In this document: piece after piece, positions 1-8,479 of the stretch
Numbering within the stretch: position 1 is the first letter of the stretch
Layout of the letters: each line of letters starts with the position of its first letter
Source of the DNA: an uncultured Candidatus Melainabacteria bacterium
GTDB taxonomy: Bacteria > Cyanobacteriota > Vampirovibrionia > LMEP-6097
DNA: 44,626 bases
Direction: 5' to 3'
NCBI GenBank assembly: GCA_937927525.1
Contig: CALBDR010000180.1
Span: forward strand, 1 to 44,626
Position numbers and translations under genes: made by a program
The notes under the pieces: model-generated
The model's database searches: none
The model's input: only the letters and a program-made list of their open reading frames with translations
What the model was told of the DNA's origin: nothing

Positions 1-1
1 T

Positions 2-472
2 AATTGTACTGATGATACTAATTACCTTAATCCTCTAAAACTCCTTTTGCCTCGTACCAGCATTGCTGATAGTAAATTAATTGAAGATTTGGAAGAATCG
101 AAGAAAATTGAAGTTGTTCAGGTGGATGCTTATAAAACAGTAAAACCTACTATCTCAGATGATTTGATTGGAAAATTTAAGGACTTATTAGTCGAAATGA
201 AAGCTGAAAATCAATTTTTGAAACTTAGCTTCACCAGCTCCCAATGCGTTAGAAACTTTTTTGAAACGATAAATAGTAATTTTGATCTTAAAGAGTTTAT
301 CGCGAATATTGAATTTTATTCGATTGGTCCTAAGGTGACAGCCACTTTAGGGGAAGAAATTTATAAGATTATTTCTGAGCCAGATTTTAAATTAACAATT
401 TTTCAGTCAGAGGAAGCTACATTAGGGTCTTTAGCTGAGAAGATAGTTAATAGACAGGCTTTCAAAGAATAA
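2..472 (+). CDS. hemD: Uroporphyrinogen-III synthase, C-terminal part
   Basis: The frame is open from base 2, so the gene starts left of the window and only about 156 C-terminal residues are visible. The enzyme cyclises and inverts ring D of hydroxymethylbilane to give uroporphyrinogen III in tetrapyrrole synthesis. The visible part fits the second half of HemD: an 'LLPR' stretch followed by a segment ending 'VDAYKTVKP', then 'LSFTSSQCVRNF', then 'FYSIGPKVTATL', which correspond to the family's 'FTSS.TVRNF' and 'IGP.TA' elements. HemD proteins are poorly conserved, so the call rests on the order of these motifs. An ATG/GTG/TTG-only reading would begin at the TTG at 47, but that is internal to the domain. 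The stop codon lies inside a perfect hairpin. Confidence 0.8.
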   Translation, partial: NCTDDTNYLNPLKLLLPRTSIADSKLIEDLEESKKIEVVQVDAYKTVKPTISDDLIGKFKDLLVEMKAENQFLKLSFTSSQCVRNFFETINSNFDLKEFIANIEFYSIGPKVTATLGEEIYKIISEPDFKLTIFQSEEATLGSLAEKIVNRQAFKE

Positions 473-496
473 GAGATCTCATTGCTGAGATCTCTT
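471..496 (+). terminator. Hairpin at the end of hemD
   Basis: A perfect 11-bp inverted repeat (471-481 with 486-496) has a 4-nt TTGC loop and begins within the hemD stop codon. No U-tract follows on the plus strand, so it is a terminator-like or 3'-end-stabilising hairpin rather than a textbook terminator. It could also serve the minus-strand gene that ends at 552. Confidence 0.5.
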
Positions 497-551
497 ATAA
501 AGGTTTGATTAGGGGGAAAACCTTCAACTTGCAACATCCATTTGCAAATTG

Positions 552-857
552 TTATAAGTCAGCTAGAATGCGAATTGATACCTCCGCTAATTCCTCATCT
601 GACATATGTTCAAATTCTAGCCATAATTCTTCGATATCATCCTTGTATTCTGTGAAATCAGGATGTGCTTCTATGAATTTATCTACTTTTCCATAAGTTC
701 TGAAAAAAGTAATAGATCTATAAAGATCTAAAGCTAAAGATTGATATAAACTATAATTCTCTAAATTCCTGGTTGAGAAAAAACCAATTACAAGTTCTTT
801 TTGAGCTACTTCTGCGCCATATTTATTACTATTATTTGCGTCGTTGATGTGATCCAT
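552..857 (-). CDS. Small acidic protein of unknown function
   Basis: A 101-residue protein that I do not recognise. It has no signal peptide or membrane segment. The C-terminal half is predicted helical and acidic (for example 'DDIEELWLEFEHMSDEELAEVS'), and the middle is aromatic-rich (FFSTRNLENYSLYQSL, FFRTYGKVDKF). It fills an otherwise empty 0.5-kb gap. No Shine-Dalgarno lies at a normal distance from the ATG. Two TTAACC repeats with an 11-bp period lie 21-37 bases upstream, the same element found before the other unknown acidic genes of this window, which supports it being expressed. An opposite-strand 63-residue frame in the same place is a shadow. Confidence 0.6.
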   Translation of the reverse strand: MDHINDANNSNKYGAEVAQKELVIGFFSTRNLENYSLYQSLALDLYRSITFFRTYGKVDKFIEAHPDFTEYKDDIEELWLEFEHMSDEELAEVSIRILADL

Positions 858-862
858 ACCCT

Positions 863-894
863 AGAGAATCATTTCTAGGTTAAGCTCAGGTTAA
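863..894 (-). promoter_or_regulatory. TTAAC-repeat promoter element (site 1)
   Basis: Read on the minus strand, TTAACC (894-889), 5 nt, TTAACC (883-878), 9 nt, then a poor -10 candidate TTCTCT (868-863). The repeat is the best match in the window to the cyanobacterial Pho-box half-site CTTAACCT. The -10 candidate is only 5 nt from the ATG, so the message would be nearly leaderless if it is used. A short hairpin (861-880) overlaps it. Confidence 0.5.
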
Positions 895-986
895 ATTTTT
901 GAACTATCTGAAAAAATAAATACATAAATCTGAAACTCAAGAGTTAAAGCGGAAATTGCATCCAATAAAAGTTATAATTGCTATTA

Positions 987-2210
987 ATGTCAGAGCAAAA
1001 ATTTGATTCTATTGAAGCTGCTATTGAGGATATCGCTGCCGGAAAAATGGTAATTGTCGCAGATGATGCTAATCGTGAAAATGAAGGGGATTTAGTCTGT
1101 GCAGCAGAAAAAGTTAGCCCCGAAATTATTAATTTTATGAGTAAATTTGGGCGTGGTTTAATTTGCCTTACCTTAGAGAGTGATTTAGTAAAAAAAATCG
1201 AATTAGATGACATGGTAAGAGAAAATAGTGATGCTCATCACACTGCTTTTACCATCAGCATAGATGCAGACCCTAAATTCGGGGTTAGTACTGGAATCAG
1301 TGCTTCAGATAGGTCTAAAACCATAGAGGTAGCCATCGCAAATGATGCTAAAGCTAGTGATCTTCGACGCCCTGGGCATATTTTTCCACTTAAAGCGGTC
1401 GAAGGTGGTGTTTTGAAGAGAGTTGGACATACAGAGGCATCTGTTGACTTAGCAAGGCTTGCAGGTTTGAAAAAAGCTGGAGTAATCTGTGAAATTCTTA
1501 AAGAAGACGGTGAAATGGCGAGACGTGATGATTTATTTCAGTTTGCTAAAGAGCACGATCTTAAGTTTATTACTATTGCTGACTTAGTTGCATATAGACT
1601 TGAAAGAGAAAGATTCGTTAAAAGAATCGTTGATGTTGATTTACCTAATAAGTATGATGAAGATTTTCGAATTTATGGCTATATCGATGAGCTTTCTGAT
1701 AAAGAGCATGTGGCTTTAGTTCATGGAGATATTAAAAAGGCGGTTGATGAAAATAACCCTGTATTAGTCAGGGTTCATAGTGAGTGTTTAACAGGAGATT
1801 TATTTGGAAGTTTGAGATGTGACTGTGGAACTCAGCTGGATGCTGCGATTCATCAGATTCGCCAGGATGGCTGTGGTGTTTTAGTTTATCTAAGACAGGA
1901 AGGACGTGGCATAGGATTGCTAAATAAGTTAAAGGCATATGAACTTCAGGATCAAGGTCACGATACAGTCGATGCTAATTTAAAGTTAGGTTTTCCTGCA
2001 GACTTAAGAACATTTGGAGTTGGTGCTCAGATTCTTTCTGATTTAGGTCTCACAGAAGTTAAGATTCTTACAAATAACCCTAAAAAAATTCATGGTATTT
2101 CAGGTTATGGTTTAAAGGTTGTGGAGAGGGTTCCATTAAAGTTTGATGCTTGTAAGCATAATCAAAAGTATTTAGAAGCTAAGAAAAATAAACTAGGTCA
2201 CTTATTATAA
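987..2210 (+). CDS. ribBA: Bifunctional 3,4-DHBP synthase / GTP cyclohydrolase II
   Basis: It makes both precursors of riboflavin: the N-terminal half converts ribulose 5-phosphate to 3,4-dihydroxy-2-butanone 4-phosphate, and the C-terminal half opens GTP. Domain 1 (about residues 5-205) shows the acidic 'DDANRENEGDL' loop and 'RRPGHIFPL'. Domain 2 (about 210-400) shows the zinc site 'SECLTGDLFGSLRCDCG' with three cysteines, and the GTP-binding/catalytic 'LRQEGRGIGL'. Total length (407 residues) is normal for RibBA. I chose the ATG at 987 because the protein then begins at 'SEQKFDSIEAAIEDI' like relatives; a TTG at 978 would add three residues. There is no clear ribosome-binding site. It abuts mutL with no gap, so the two are probably co-transcribed. 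Confidence 0.95.
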   Translation: MSEQKFDSIEAAIEDIAAGKMVIVADDANRENEGDLVCAAEKVSPEIINFMSKFGRGLICLTLESDLVKKIELDDMVRENSDAHHTAFTISIDADPKFGVSTGISASDRSKTIEVAIANDAKASDLRRPGHIFPLKAVEGGVLKRVGHTEASVDLARLAGLKKAGVICEILKEDGEMARRDDLFQFAKEHDLKFITIADLVAYRLERERFVKRIVDVDLPNKYDEDFRIYGYIDELSDKEHVALVHGDIKKAVDENNPVLVRVHSECLTGDLFGSLRCDCGTQLDAAIHQIRQDGCGVLVYLRQEGRGIGLLNKLKAYELQDQGHDTVDANLKLGFPADLRTFGVGAQILSDLGLTEVKILTNNPKKIHGISGYGLKVVERVPLKFDACKHNQKYLEAKKNKLGHLL

Positions 2211-4238
2211 ATGTCATCAGCTCTTAGTCAGACTATTACTGTTTTACCTGAACATGTTGCTAACCAGATAGCGGCAGGTGAAGTTGTGGAAGGAGCCAGT
2301 TCTGTAGTTAAAGAATTAGTTGAAAATAGTTTAGATTCAGGTGCTGACAGGATATCAATAACTATTGCAAAACAGCTTAGATACATTAAAGTTGCTGATA
2401 ATGGCAATGGCATTCCTGAAACAGAGTTAGCACTTGCTTTTAAAAGACACGCAACTAGTAAAATTCTAGATATTAATGACATCTATAGTCTAATTACTAA
2501 TGGCTTTAGAGGTGAGGCGTTAGCTAGTATTTCTTCTGTTTCTAAGCTTACTTGTATAAGTAAAGTCAAAGGTGCTGAGCACGCTTCGAAAATTTATATT
2601 GAAGGCGATGCTCAAGAACTTAGTCAAACTGGAGCTTCTATCGGTACTAGTATCGAAGTGGATGAGCTTTTCTATAATACACCAGCTCGTTTAAAGTTTA
2701 TGAAATCTACTAATAAAGAGAGATTTCAAATTATTGATTTAATTAAAGGCTATGCCTTATTTAATTCTGAAATAGGTTTTGAACTTAAGATTGATAATAA
2801 ACTTAATTTTAAGTGTCCAGCAAAAAGTGATATGGCTAGAAGAGTTGAAGATATTTTGGGGAAATCTGCTTTAGATGTCATGCTCCCACTTGAATATAAT
2901 ACTGGTGATTTGAAGTTAACGGGCTTTGTTTCTTTGCCTGGATTTTATCGTTCAGATAAGCGTTTTTATTTTACTGCGATTAACAGTCGCTTACTTAAAT
3001 GTCCTGTTATTCGTTCAGCGATTGATAAAGTATACAGAGATATTTTACCGAGTAAAAAATATCCGGTGATAGTTTTGAACTTAGATATTGCTCGTGAGGA
3101 TGTTGATGTTAATGTTCACCCTCGCAAACAGGAAGTTAAGTATAAAAATACTAATTATGTTTATAAAACTTTAGTTGATGCGATTTATTCTAGTATTTCT
3201 GATCATATTTATAGTTCTCACCATCAGTTAAGTCTTAATTCCTATAGTAGTAATTCAGAAACTTTAAATCCCCCTGTTGAAGAAAGTGTTTCAGAGACTA
3301 GTCGCTCTTCAGAGAGTACTAAGGTAGAAAGTTTGTCTGACTTTAGTTTTAAGCAGCGAAGCCCTGCAAACTTAGTTAAGCATAGCTTTACTCCACTTTT
3401 AAGTCCTAAGCCTAATTTTGAGTTTGCTCCTAAATCACAATTGCAGCTACCTAGTGAAAAGCTTAAAAACAAAACATTTTTAGAGCGCTTTCCAGCTTTT
3501 GAACTCTATTCTGTAAGTCTTGATTTTAATGCAAATGATTTCAACTATGATACAGATAAAGAATTTATTATTTTTCGTGACTTAGGTAATGCTAAAGAAA
3601 AATTATTATTAAAAGCCCAAAAATGTTTAAACAATGAGGTCTTAAATGAAATTTATAAAAAGTCTTTAGAACAGTTTTTAGTGCAAGTTGCTTTAGAGTT
3701 TAGTGAATGCTTCAAGAAAAATAATATTATTGATTATCAAAATCTAGGACAAAACGTAACTTTTGATGACTTTCATGAAGAAGATGAAACTTATTCTAAT
3801 TCTAAACTTTCTCGCCCACTATCAAAAATCCCTAAATCCAAACTCGAAGAAATATGGCAGCGAGATAATTATAGCTGTGTTTATTGTGGGAAATTACTAA
3901 TTCATCCAGATACTGTTAAAGATTCCAAGAAAATCGCTGAGCCTGAATTCTTTGAATGGCTAAACTCTAAAAATCAAGTCTCAAAGGAACATGTGATTGA
4001 AAGACATAAAGCGTCATTTGATCACCACCTACCAGCTTCAAAGTACCCAAGCTTAAATCTAGATACTAAAAATTTACATGCTGTTTGTATAGAATGTAAT
4101 AAGAAAAAATCGAATAGCCTAGCGACTAAGACATGGTCGATTAATCAGACGAATTCATGGGCAGGCATCGATGAGGATAGACCATTTACCTTAGCAGGGG
4201 TAAAATTTATATCAGCGACTGATTTCTTGAGTGACTGA
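2211..4238 (+). CDS. mutL: MutL-type GHKL ATPase fused to a C-terminal HNH endonuclease domain
   Basis: The first about 330 residues are a clear MutL ATPase: motif I 'KELVENSLDSGAD' (E35, N39), motif II 'DNGNGI' (D63), motif III 'GFRGEALASISSV' (98-110), and the transducer domain ending in 'DVDVNVHPRKQEVKY'. A Ser-rich linker (about 345-420) and a mostly helical stretch follow. Where MutL should carry its dimerisation domain with the DQHA/E endonuclease motif, I find no such motif. Instead residues about 540-632 form an HNH nuclease fold: C556-x2-C559, EH at 593-594, H599, N621 and C626-x2-C629. Known MutL links MutS mismatch recognition to strand nicking. Here nicking could come from the HNH domain (inference). 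Its start abuts the ribBA stop, and its stop lies one base before the next ATG. Confidence 0.9.
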   Translation: MSSALSQTITVLPEHVANQIAAGEVVEGASSVVKELVENSLDSGADRISITIAKQLRYIKVADNGNGIPETELALAFKRHATSKILDINDIYSLITNGFRGEALASISSVSKLTCISKVKGAEHASKIYIEGDAQELSQTGASIGTSIEVDELFYNTPARLKFMKSTNKERFQIIDLIKGYALFNSEIGFELKIDNKLNFKCPAKSDMARRVEDILGKSALDVMLPLEYNTGDLKLTGFVSLPGFYRSDKRFYFTAINSRLLKCPVIRSAIDKVYRDILPSKKYPVIVLNLDIAREDVDVNVHPRKQEVKYKNTNYVYKTLVDAIYSSISDHIYSSHHQLSLNSYSSNSETLNPPVEESVSETSRSSESTKVESLSDFSFKQRSPANLVKHSFTPLLSPKPNFEFAPKSQLQLPSEKLKNKTFLERFPAFELYSVSLDFNANDFNYDTDKEFIIFRDLGNAKEKLLLKAQKCLNNEVLNEIYKKSLEQFLVQVALEFSECFKKNNIIDYQNLGQNVTFDDFHEEDETYSNSKLSRPLSKIPKSKLEEIWQRDNYSCVYCGKLLIHPDTVKDSKKIAEPEFFEWLNSKNQVSKEHVIERHKASFDHHLPASKYPSLNLDTKNLHAVCIECNKKKSNSLATKTWSINQTNSWAGIDEDRPFTLAGVKFISATDFLSD

Positions 4239-4239
4239 T

Positions 4240-7236
4240 ATGTTTATTAAGTTTTTTATTTATCTATTTTTCGTGGCTAGTGGTTTTCTTGCCATTACTC
4301 ATGAATTAATTTGGTCTAGGTTACTTAAAAATTTTCTAGTTTCCAATCTTCTAAGCTCTGCTGCTGTACTTGTTATATTCTTTGGTGGCATAGCCATTGG
4401 ATCTTTTTTTGTAAATTTCATAGTTAAACTTTTCAAAAAATCAGAATCAGCATTTCTTTCTTTGCTTATATATGCTCTTTTAAATTTATTTGTAGGGTTT
4501 CAGTCTCGATATTTTATCAACCTGGAAAACTTGTTTTATTTAATTCCTGTAAGTATTTCTCTTGGTGCTATGTTTCCTTTACTTACAGATTTTTACGTTA
4601 ATTTCCGTGAAAAAAATACTCTTAAAAAGAATACTTTCTCAAAGGTTTACTCGCTAAGTAATTTAGCTTCAGCTATCTCTGTTTTAGTGACAATCTTTTA
4701 TTTTATTAGAACTCTAGGTTTAAATGACAGTATTGAGATTATGACTAAGTTTCATTATGCTCTTGCAATTTTAGCTGCTCTCTTTTCTCTAATTAATATA
4801 AAAAAGCTCTTTAATGAACTTGCTAGTTTAAGTCTGAAAAGTGATTCTGAAGAATCTAATGAAGAAATAAAGTTTTCAAATAATTTGCTGTTTCTAAGCT
4901 TTGTTTTAGGTTTTACATTACTTGGCTTAGAAACTTTGTGGATAAGGGTTTTTGAGCTTAGTTTATCTGCTTCTGTTTATTCATTTGCCATGCTGCTCTT
5001 TTCAGTAATTGCAGGGATTACACTTGGTTCCAGTGTTTTTTATTTATTAGCTAAGCCACTAAAATTAAGTAATGATAATGCTTATAAAAAAGATTTTGCT
5101 AATATTATTACTCTTTTAGCTCTAGTACTTCTTTTAATTACGGTATCACTTTTTTATATTGATAAGCTGCCATATCTATATTTAAATTTAGTCGATCAAT
5201 TTTCTTTTGTTTTAAGTGAATACGCCCGTGAGGACCTTTATGTAATTTGTTTGCATTTCTCGAAATTCTTAACTGCTGGAATACTTACTGTGCCAGTAAT
5301 ATCCTTGCTTTCTTTTATCGGAACATATATAGTTCAGGTTCACTACTATGAAAATCATTCTGTGAAACGAGCAGCAGAAAGTGTAGGACTAATATTTTTC
5401 ATTAATACTTTAGGGGCTATTTCCGCTTCTGGACTTCTTGCTTTTTATTTAATACCTAATTTTGGTTTAGATCTATGTCTGAGAGCGATTTTGACACTTT
5501 TAGCTCTAGTGTTAATTTATTTTACTCTTTTTACTAAATACTTACAAAGGTTCTCAAATATTCTTATTTTATTCATTGCTTTTGCATGCCCAAGTTTTTT
5601 GTTTGTTTATAAAAAGAATTTTATGGCAAGTAATATAGCTTTAGGAACTGATCTTTATTATGGTTTGAAGTATAGAGATATCAGTGATCTTAAAAACTTA
5701 AAGCAAAACTCTGAAAAAGTTTTATTTCATAAAGATGGTTTTTTCTCTACTGTAACCGTAGTGGAGGATGAAGGAGCGAATATAATTGCTTTGAAGAATA
5801 ACTCTAAATTAGAGGCTGCTGCACCTTTAAAGATGAACTATTTTTCTAGAGCTGATATGCAAACTCAATATTTACTTGCGATACTGGGTAATTTATTTAA
5901 ACCTAATGCCCATAATGCTTTTCTCATAGGTATGGGTTCCGGGCTTAGTTTAGACACTTTAGCTTTACATCCTAATATTAGAAATATTGATGTTGTTGAA
6001 TTGGAAGAATTGGTCTATGAAGCTTCTGATAAGTATTTTGAAAAATATTTTGAAGCTGATCATAGTAAAGTTATTCGTTATACTGATAATGCTAAATACA
6101 TTCTTTTGAAGAATGATAAAAAATATGATTTAATTTTATCTCAACCTTCAGATCCATGGCTTTCAGTAGAAATGTTTACTGATGAGTTTTGGCAACTCAG
6201 TAAAGAGAGATTAAATGATGATGGTATTTTTGTTCAGTGGCTTCAGCTTTATTCACTTGACTTTGAATATTTATTTTTAGTTTTAAACACTATGAAACAA
6301 AGCTATGAACACTTACTTGTTTTTCACCCTGATAGAACTGGAGAGCTTTTGATACTTGCTTCTAATAAAGAATTTAATTTAAATTATCAAGAAATAAATA
6401 AAAAGTTTTTTCAAGATAAAAAAATAAAAGCAAAGCTTAACTACTTATCTATTTATAACCCAGCAGATATTCTTGCAAGAATTATATTAACAAGCAAAGA
6501 TCTTAATGAATTTCTTGCCGAAGAAAGTTTGAAGTCTAGTCTGAGAGAGAAAATTAATACTAATAATAATTCGCTACTAGAGTTTCACACTGCTGAAAAT
6601 TTTCATAATTTTTCTAAAACTATTAAAAATAATTTAGTTCAGCTTGCTAATTATATGAATATTCAATCTATTTATGAATTGCTAGATAACATTAGAGAAG
6701 TAGATTTTAAGCAATTAGAGAGAGCTTTGTACTTTAACTTAAATGAAGCTTTGGAAAAGCAATCTAAAAACTATCAAAAGCAATCACCTGAATATAACAA
6801 GCTTAAGCAAATGAATTTTGATTCTGGATTGATGAAGAAGGTTCCTAAGGTATATGAACTTGAGTTAGATAAAGCTAAAAAAGCGTATTTGAATGACAGG
6901 CTTCAAGATTCGGAGAAGATATTAAATCAACTTTTAAATTTAGACCCTAATATTATAGAGGCATACATGCTTTTAGCTAAAATAAATAAAGTTAGAAAAG
7001 ATGATGAAGCATATCAGAAAAACTTAGACGTTTGTTTGAAGCTGAATCCCTATCATGTAGAGGCTTTGTATTTAGTTGTTGATTATAACTATAACTTTGC
7101 TTCATTAGCTAAGGCTTATAACTATGTTCGTAGAATTAAGGGAGTAGAACACTATGAGGAAGATTTGAGTTATAGTGAGTTTAAGAATTTGAAGAAGATT
7201 TCTAAAAAGCTTGAAGATATTATGGAGATTAAGTAA
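4240..7236 (+). CDS. Membrane-fused spermidine-synthase-like protein with C-terminal TPRs
   Basis: A 998-residue protein. The N-terminal half (about 1-460) has many hydrophobic helices of the transporter-like type found in fused 'MFS/spermidine synthase' proteins. Around residues 560-720 is a Rossmann SAM-binding domain: 'LIGMGSGLSLDTL', an acidic 'DVVELEELV' after strand 2, and 'YDLILSQPSDPW'. The C-terminus (about 860-980) is helical with two TPR-like units ('ILNQLLNLDPNIIEAYMLLAKI', then one ending 'LKLNPYHVEALYLVV'). In true spermidine synthase an Asp sits where Ser is seen in 'LSQPSDP', so ordinary polyamine synthesis is doubtful. I chose the ATG at 4240, two bases from the mutL stop; a GTG at 4231 overlapping mutL is possible. 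The substrate is unknown. Confidence 0.8.
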   Translation: MFIKFFIYLFFVASGFLAITHELIWSRLLKNFLVSNLLSSAAVLVIFFGGIAIGSFFVNFIVKLFKKSESAFLSLLIYALLNLFVGFQSRYFINLENLFYLIPVSISLGAMFPLLTDFYVNFREKNTLKKNTFSKVYSLSNLASAISVLVTIFYFIRTLGLNDSIEIMTKFHYALAILAALFSLINIKKLFNELASLSLKSDSEESNEEIKFSNNLLFLSFVLGFTLLGLETLWIRVFELSLSASVYSFAMLLFSVIAGITLGSSVFYLLAKPLKLSNDNAYKKDFANIITLLALVLLLITVSLFYIDKLPYLYLNLVDQFSFVLSEYAREDLYVICLHFSKFLTAGILTVPVISLLSFIGTYIVQVHYYENHSVKRAAESVGLIFFINTLGAISASGLLAFYLIPNFGLDLCLRAILTLLALVLIYFTLFTKYLQRFSNILILFIAFACPSFLFVYKKNFMASNIALGTDLYYGLKYRDISDLKNLKQNSEKVLFHKDGFFSTVTVVEDEGANIIALKNNSKLEAAAPLKMNYFSRADMQTQYLLAILGNLFKPNAHNAFLIGMGSGLSLDTLALHPNIRNIDVVELEELVYEASDKYFEKYFEADHSKVIRYTDNAKYILLKNDKKYDLILSQPSDPWLSVEMFTDEFWQLSKERLNDDGIFVQWLQLYSLDFEYLFLVLNTMKQSYEHLLVFHPDRTGELLILASNKEFNLNYQEINKKFFQDKKIKAKLNYLSIYNPADILARIILTSKDLNEFLAEESLKSSLREKINTNNNSLLEFHTAENFHNFSKTIKNNLVQLANYMNIQSIYELLDNIREVDFKQLERALYFNLNEALEKQSKNYQKQSPEYNKLKQMNFDSGLMKKVPKVYELELDKAKKAYLNDRLQDSEKILNQLLNLDPNIIEAYMLLAKINKVRKDDEAYQKNLDVCLKLNPYHVEALYLVVDYNYNFASLAKAYNYVRRIKGVEHYEEDLSYSEFKNLKKISKKLEDIMEIK

Positions 7237-7240
7237 TAGC

Positions 7241-8413
7241 TTACATAGCACCAAGCTCAGATAAACGATTAGTGTAATCTATCATTTTAGCTGTTGCATC
7301 AGCCATATTGATCTGCATAACAACTCCTTGAGGAGTTCCTTCATTTTCGTAATAACGTGCTTTCCAATGACTAATTTCAGTAACTTGTCTTTGGAACATA
7401 GTTAGTAAGTCATTTATTTCTCCTTGATCATCAGGGTTGTTAAAACCATTATAAATATCTTGATCTACATTTTCATCAAAAGTCTTTTCATATCCTGTTT
7501 CATTACCATTTTCATCATATTGCATGTATTGTAATGCACCACCTTCTCTTTCGTTCTGATAAGTCGCAAATTGAACTGAGCTATTAGTATTAAGCATTAC
7601 AGTACCTATGTCATTAGTAACTTGAACATCGACATTCCCTTCATTTTTATTATATTGATCTATGACTATAATTCCATTTTCAAATTTAGTTGAATAAACT
7701 TCTGTAGCACCATCATCGTCTCTTACTGACTCTGATTTCCATAAGCCTGTTTCATTATCTAAATACTCCTCACCTTTAAAAGATTTATCATCATAAATTA
7801 AAGCAAAATCTCTTTGCTTTTCTCCGCTGTCATTTGTATAAAACTCTGAAGTATGTTGCATAACAACACCTCTTTCGTCATTGAGAGAGGAATAGTCTAA
7901 TTTAGTCGTTGAGCCATCACTGCGATAGATACCCATTTCTGAATGCTTATCTGTTTCATCGTATTTGCTGAATATGGTTACTACTTCACCACCACTTTGA
8001 TATGTGCTAAACATAAATCCAGATTCTTCATCTAATTCTTCAGCAATTACTTCAAAGTCTTCTAAATTCACAATGTCTCCAAATTCGTATTGTAAAAGTT
8101 CTTCAGTCAGTAAAGTATTGATAGCTTCTGAGTCATTCATTGCTGCAACTGTTGCATTTAATTCACCAAGGTAAGCTTTGTCAGCAGCAATACTTTCATC
8201 TGTCATTAAAGTACTAGCTATATTAGATTCATTAGGTGTTACTGTTGTTTCTATATCTTCTAAATCTGATCTAAGATCGTTTACGAGATTATTTATGTCA
8301 CTATATTGACCATCCAAATCATTACCATTAACATTTGTATCATTATTATTAGAACCATTAGGTCCATTTATATTTTGGTTTTGAAAATTTAAACCGTTAA
8401 CATTGGTTGCCAT
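7241..8413 (-). CDS. Acidic protein of unknown function, paralog A
   Basis: A 390-residue acidic protein with no signal peptide or membrane helix. The first about 60 residues are Asn/Gly/Asp-rich and probably disordered. The centre (about 105-230) is closely similar to the gene just upstream, with shared 'EELDEESGFMF', 'IFSKYDE', 'STTKLDYS', 'RGVVMQH' and 'FALIYDD'; 'QVTNDIG' further on is also shared. The pair is therefore a tandem duplication. The last 40 residues form a helix resembling the ends of export substrates, but I have no family match. It has its own TTAAC-type promoter element. Its stop lies 4 bases from the convergent spermidine-synthase-like gene. Function unknown. Confidence 0.85.
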   Translation of the reverse strand: MATNVNGLNFQNQNINGPNGSNNNDTNVNGNDLDGQYSDINNLVNDLRSDLEDIETTVTPNESNIASTLMTDESIAADKAYLGELNATVAAMNDSEAINTLLTEELLQYEFGDIVNLEDFEVIAEELDEESGFMFSTYQSGGEVVTIFSKYDETDKHSEMGIYRSDGSTTKLDYSSLNDERGVVMQHTSEFYTNDSGEKQRDFALIYDDKSFKGEEYLDNETGLWKSESVRDDDGATEVYSTKFENGIIVIDQYNKNEGNVDVQVTNDIGTVMLNTNSSVQFATYQNEREGGALQYMQYDENGNETGYEKTFDENVDQDIYNGFNNPDDQGEINDLLTMFQRQVTEISHWKARYYENEGTPQGVVMQINMADATAKMIDYTNRLSELGAM

Positions 8414-8435
8414 CTCGTTATTGACCTCGAGACTT

Positions 8436-8467
8436 ATTGTTGCAAAAAATGTTTAAGTTTTAATTAA
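8436..8467 (-). promoter_or_regulatory. TTAAC-repeat promoter element (site 2)
   Basis: Minus strand: TTAATT (8467-8462), 5 nt, TTAAAC (8456-8451), 9 nt, then AACAAT (8441-8436) as a -10 candidate, about 22 nt before the ATG of paralog A. Spacing is identical to the other sites, though the first repeat is degenerate. Confidence 0.45.
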
Positions 8468-8479
8468 GGGAAGAAAGAA

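Noticed and set aside
505..696. 63-residue plus-strand frame
   Set aside because: It is antisense to the 552-857 gene, has low-complexity Ser/Asn content, and no ribosome-binding site.
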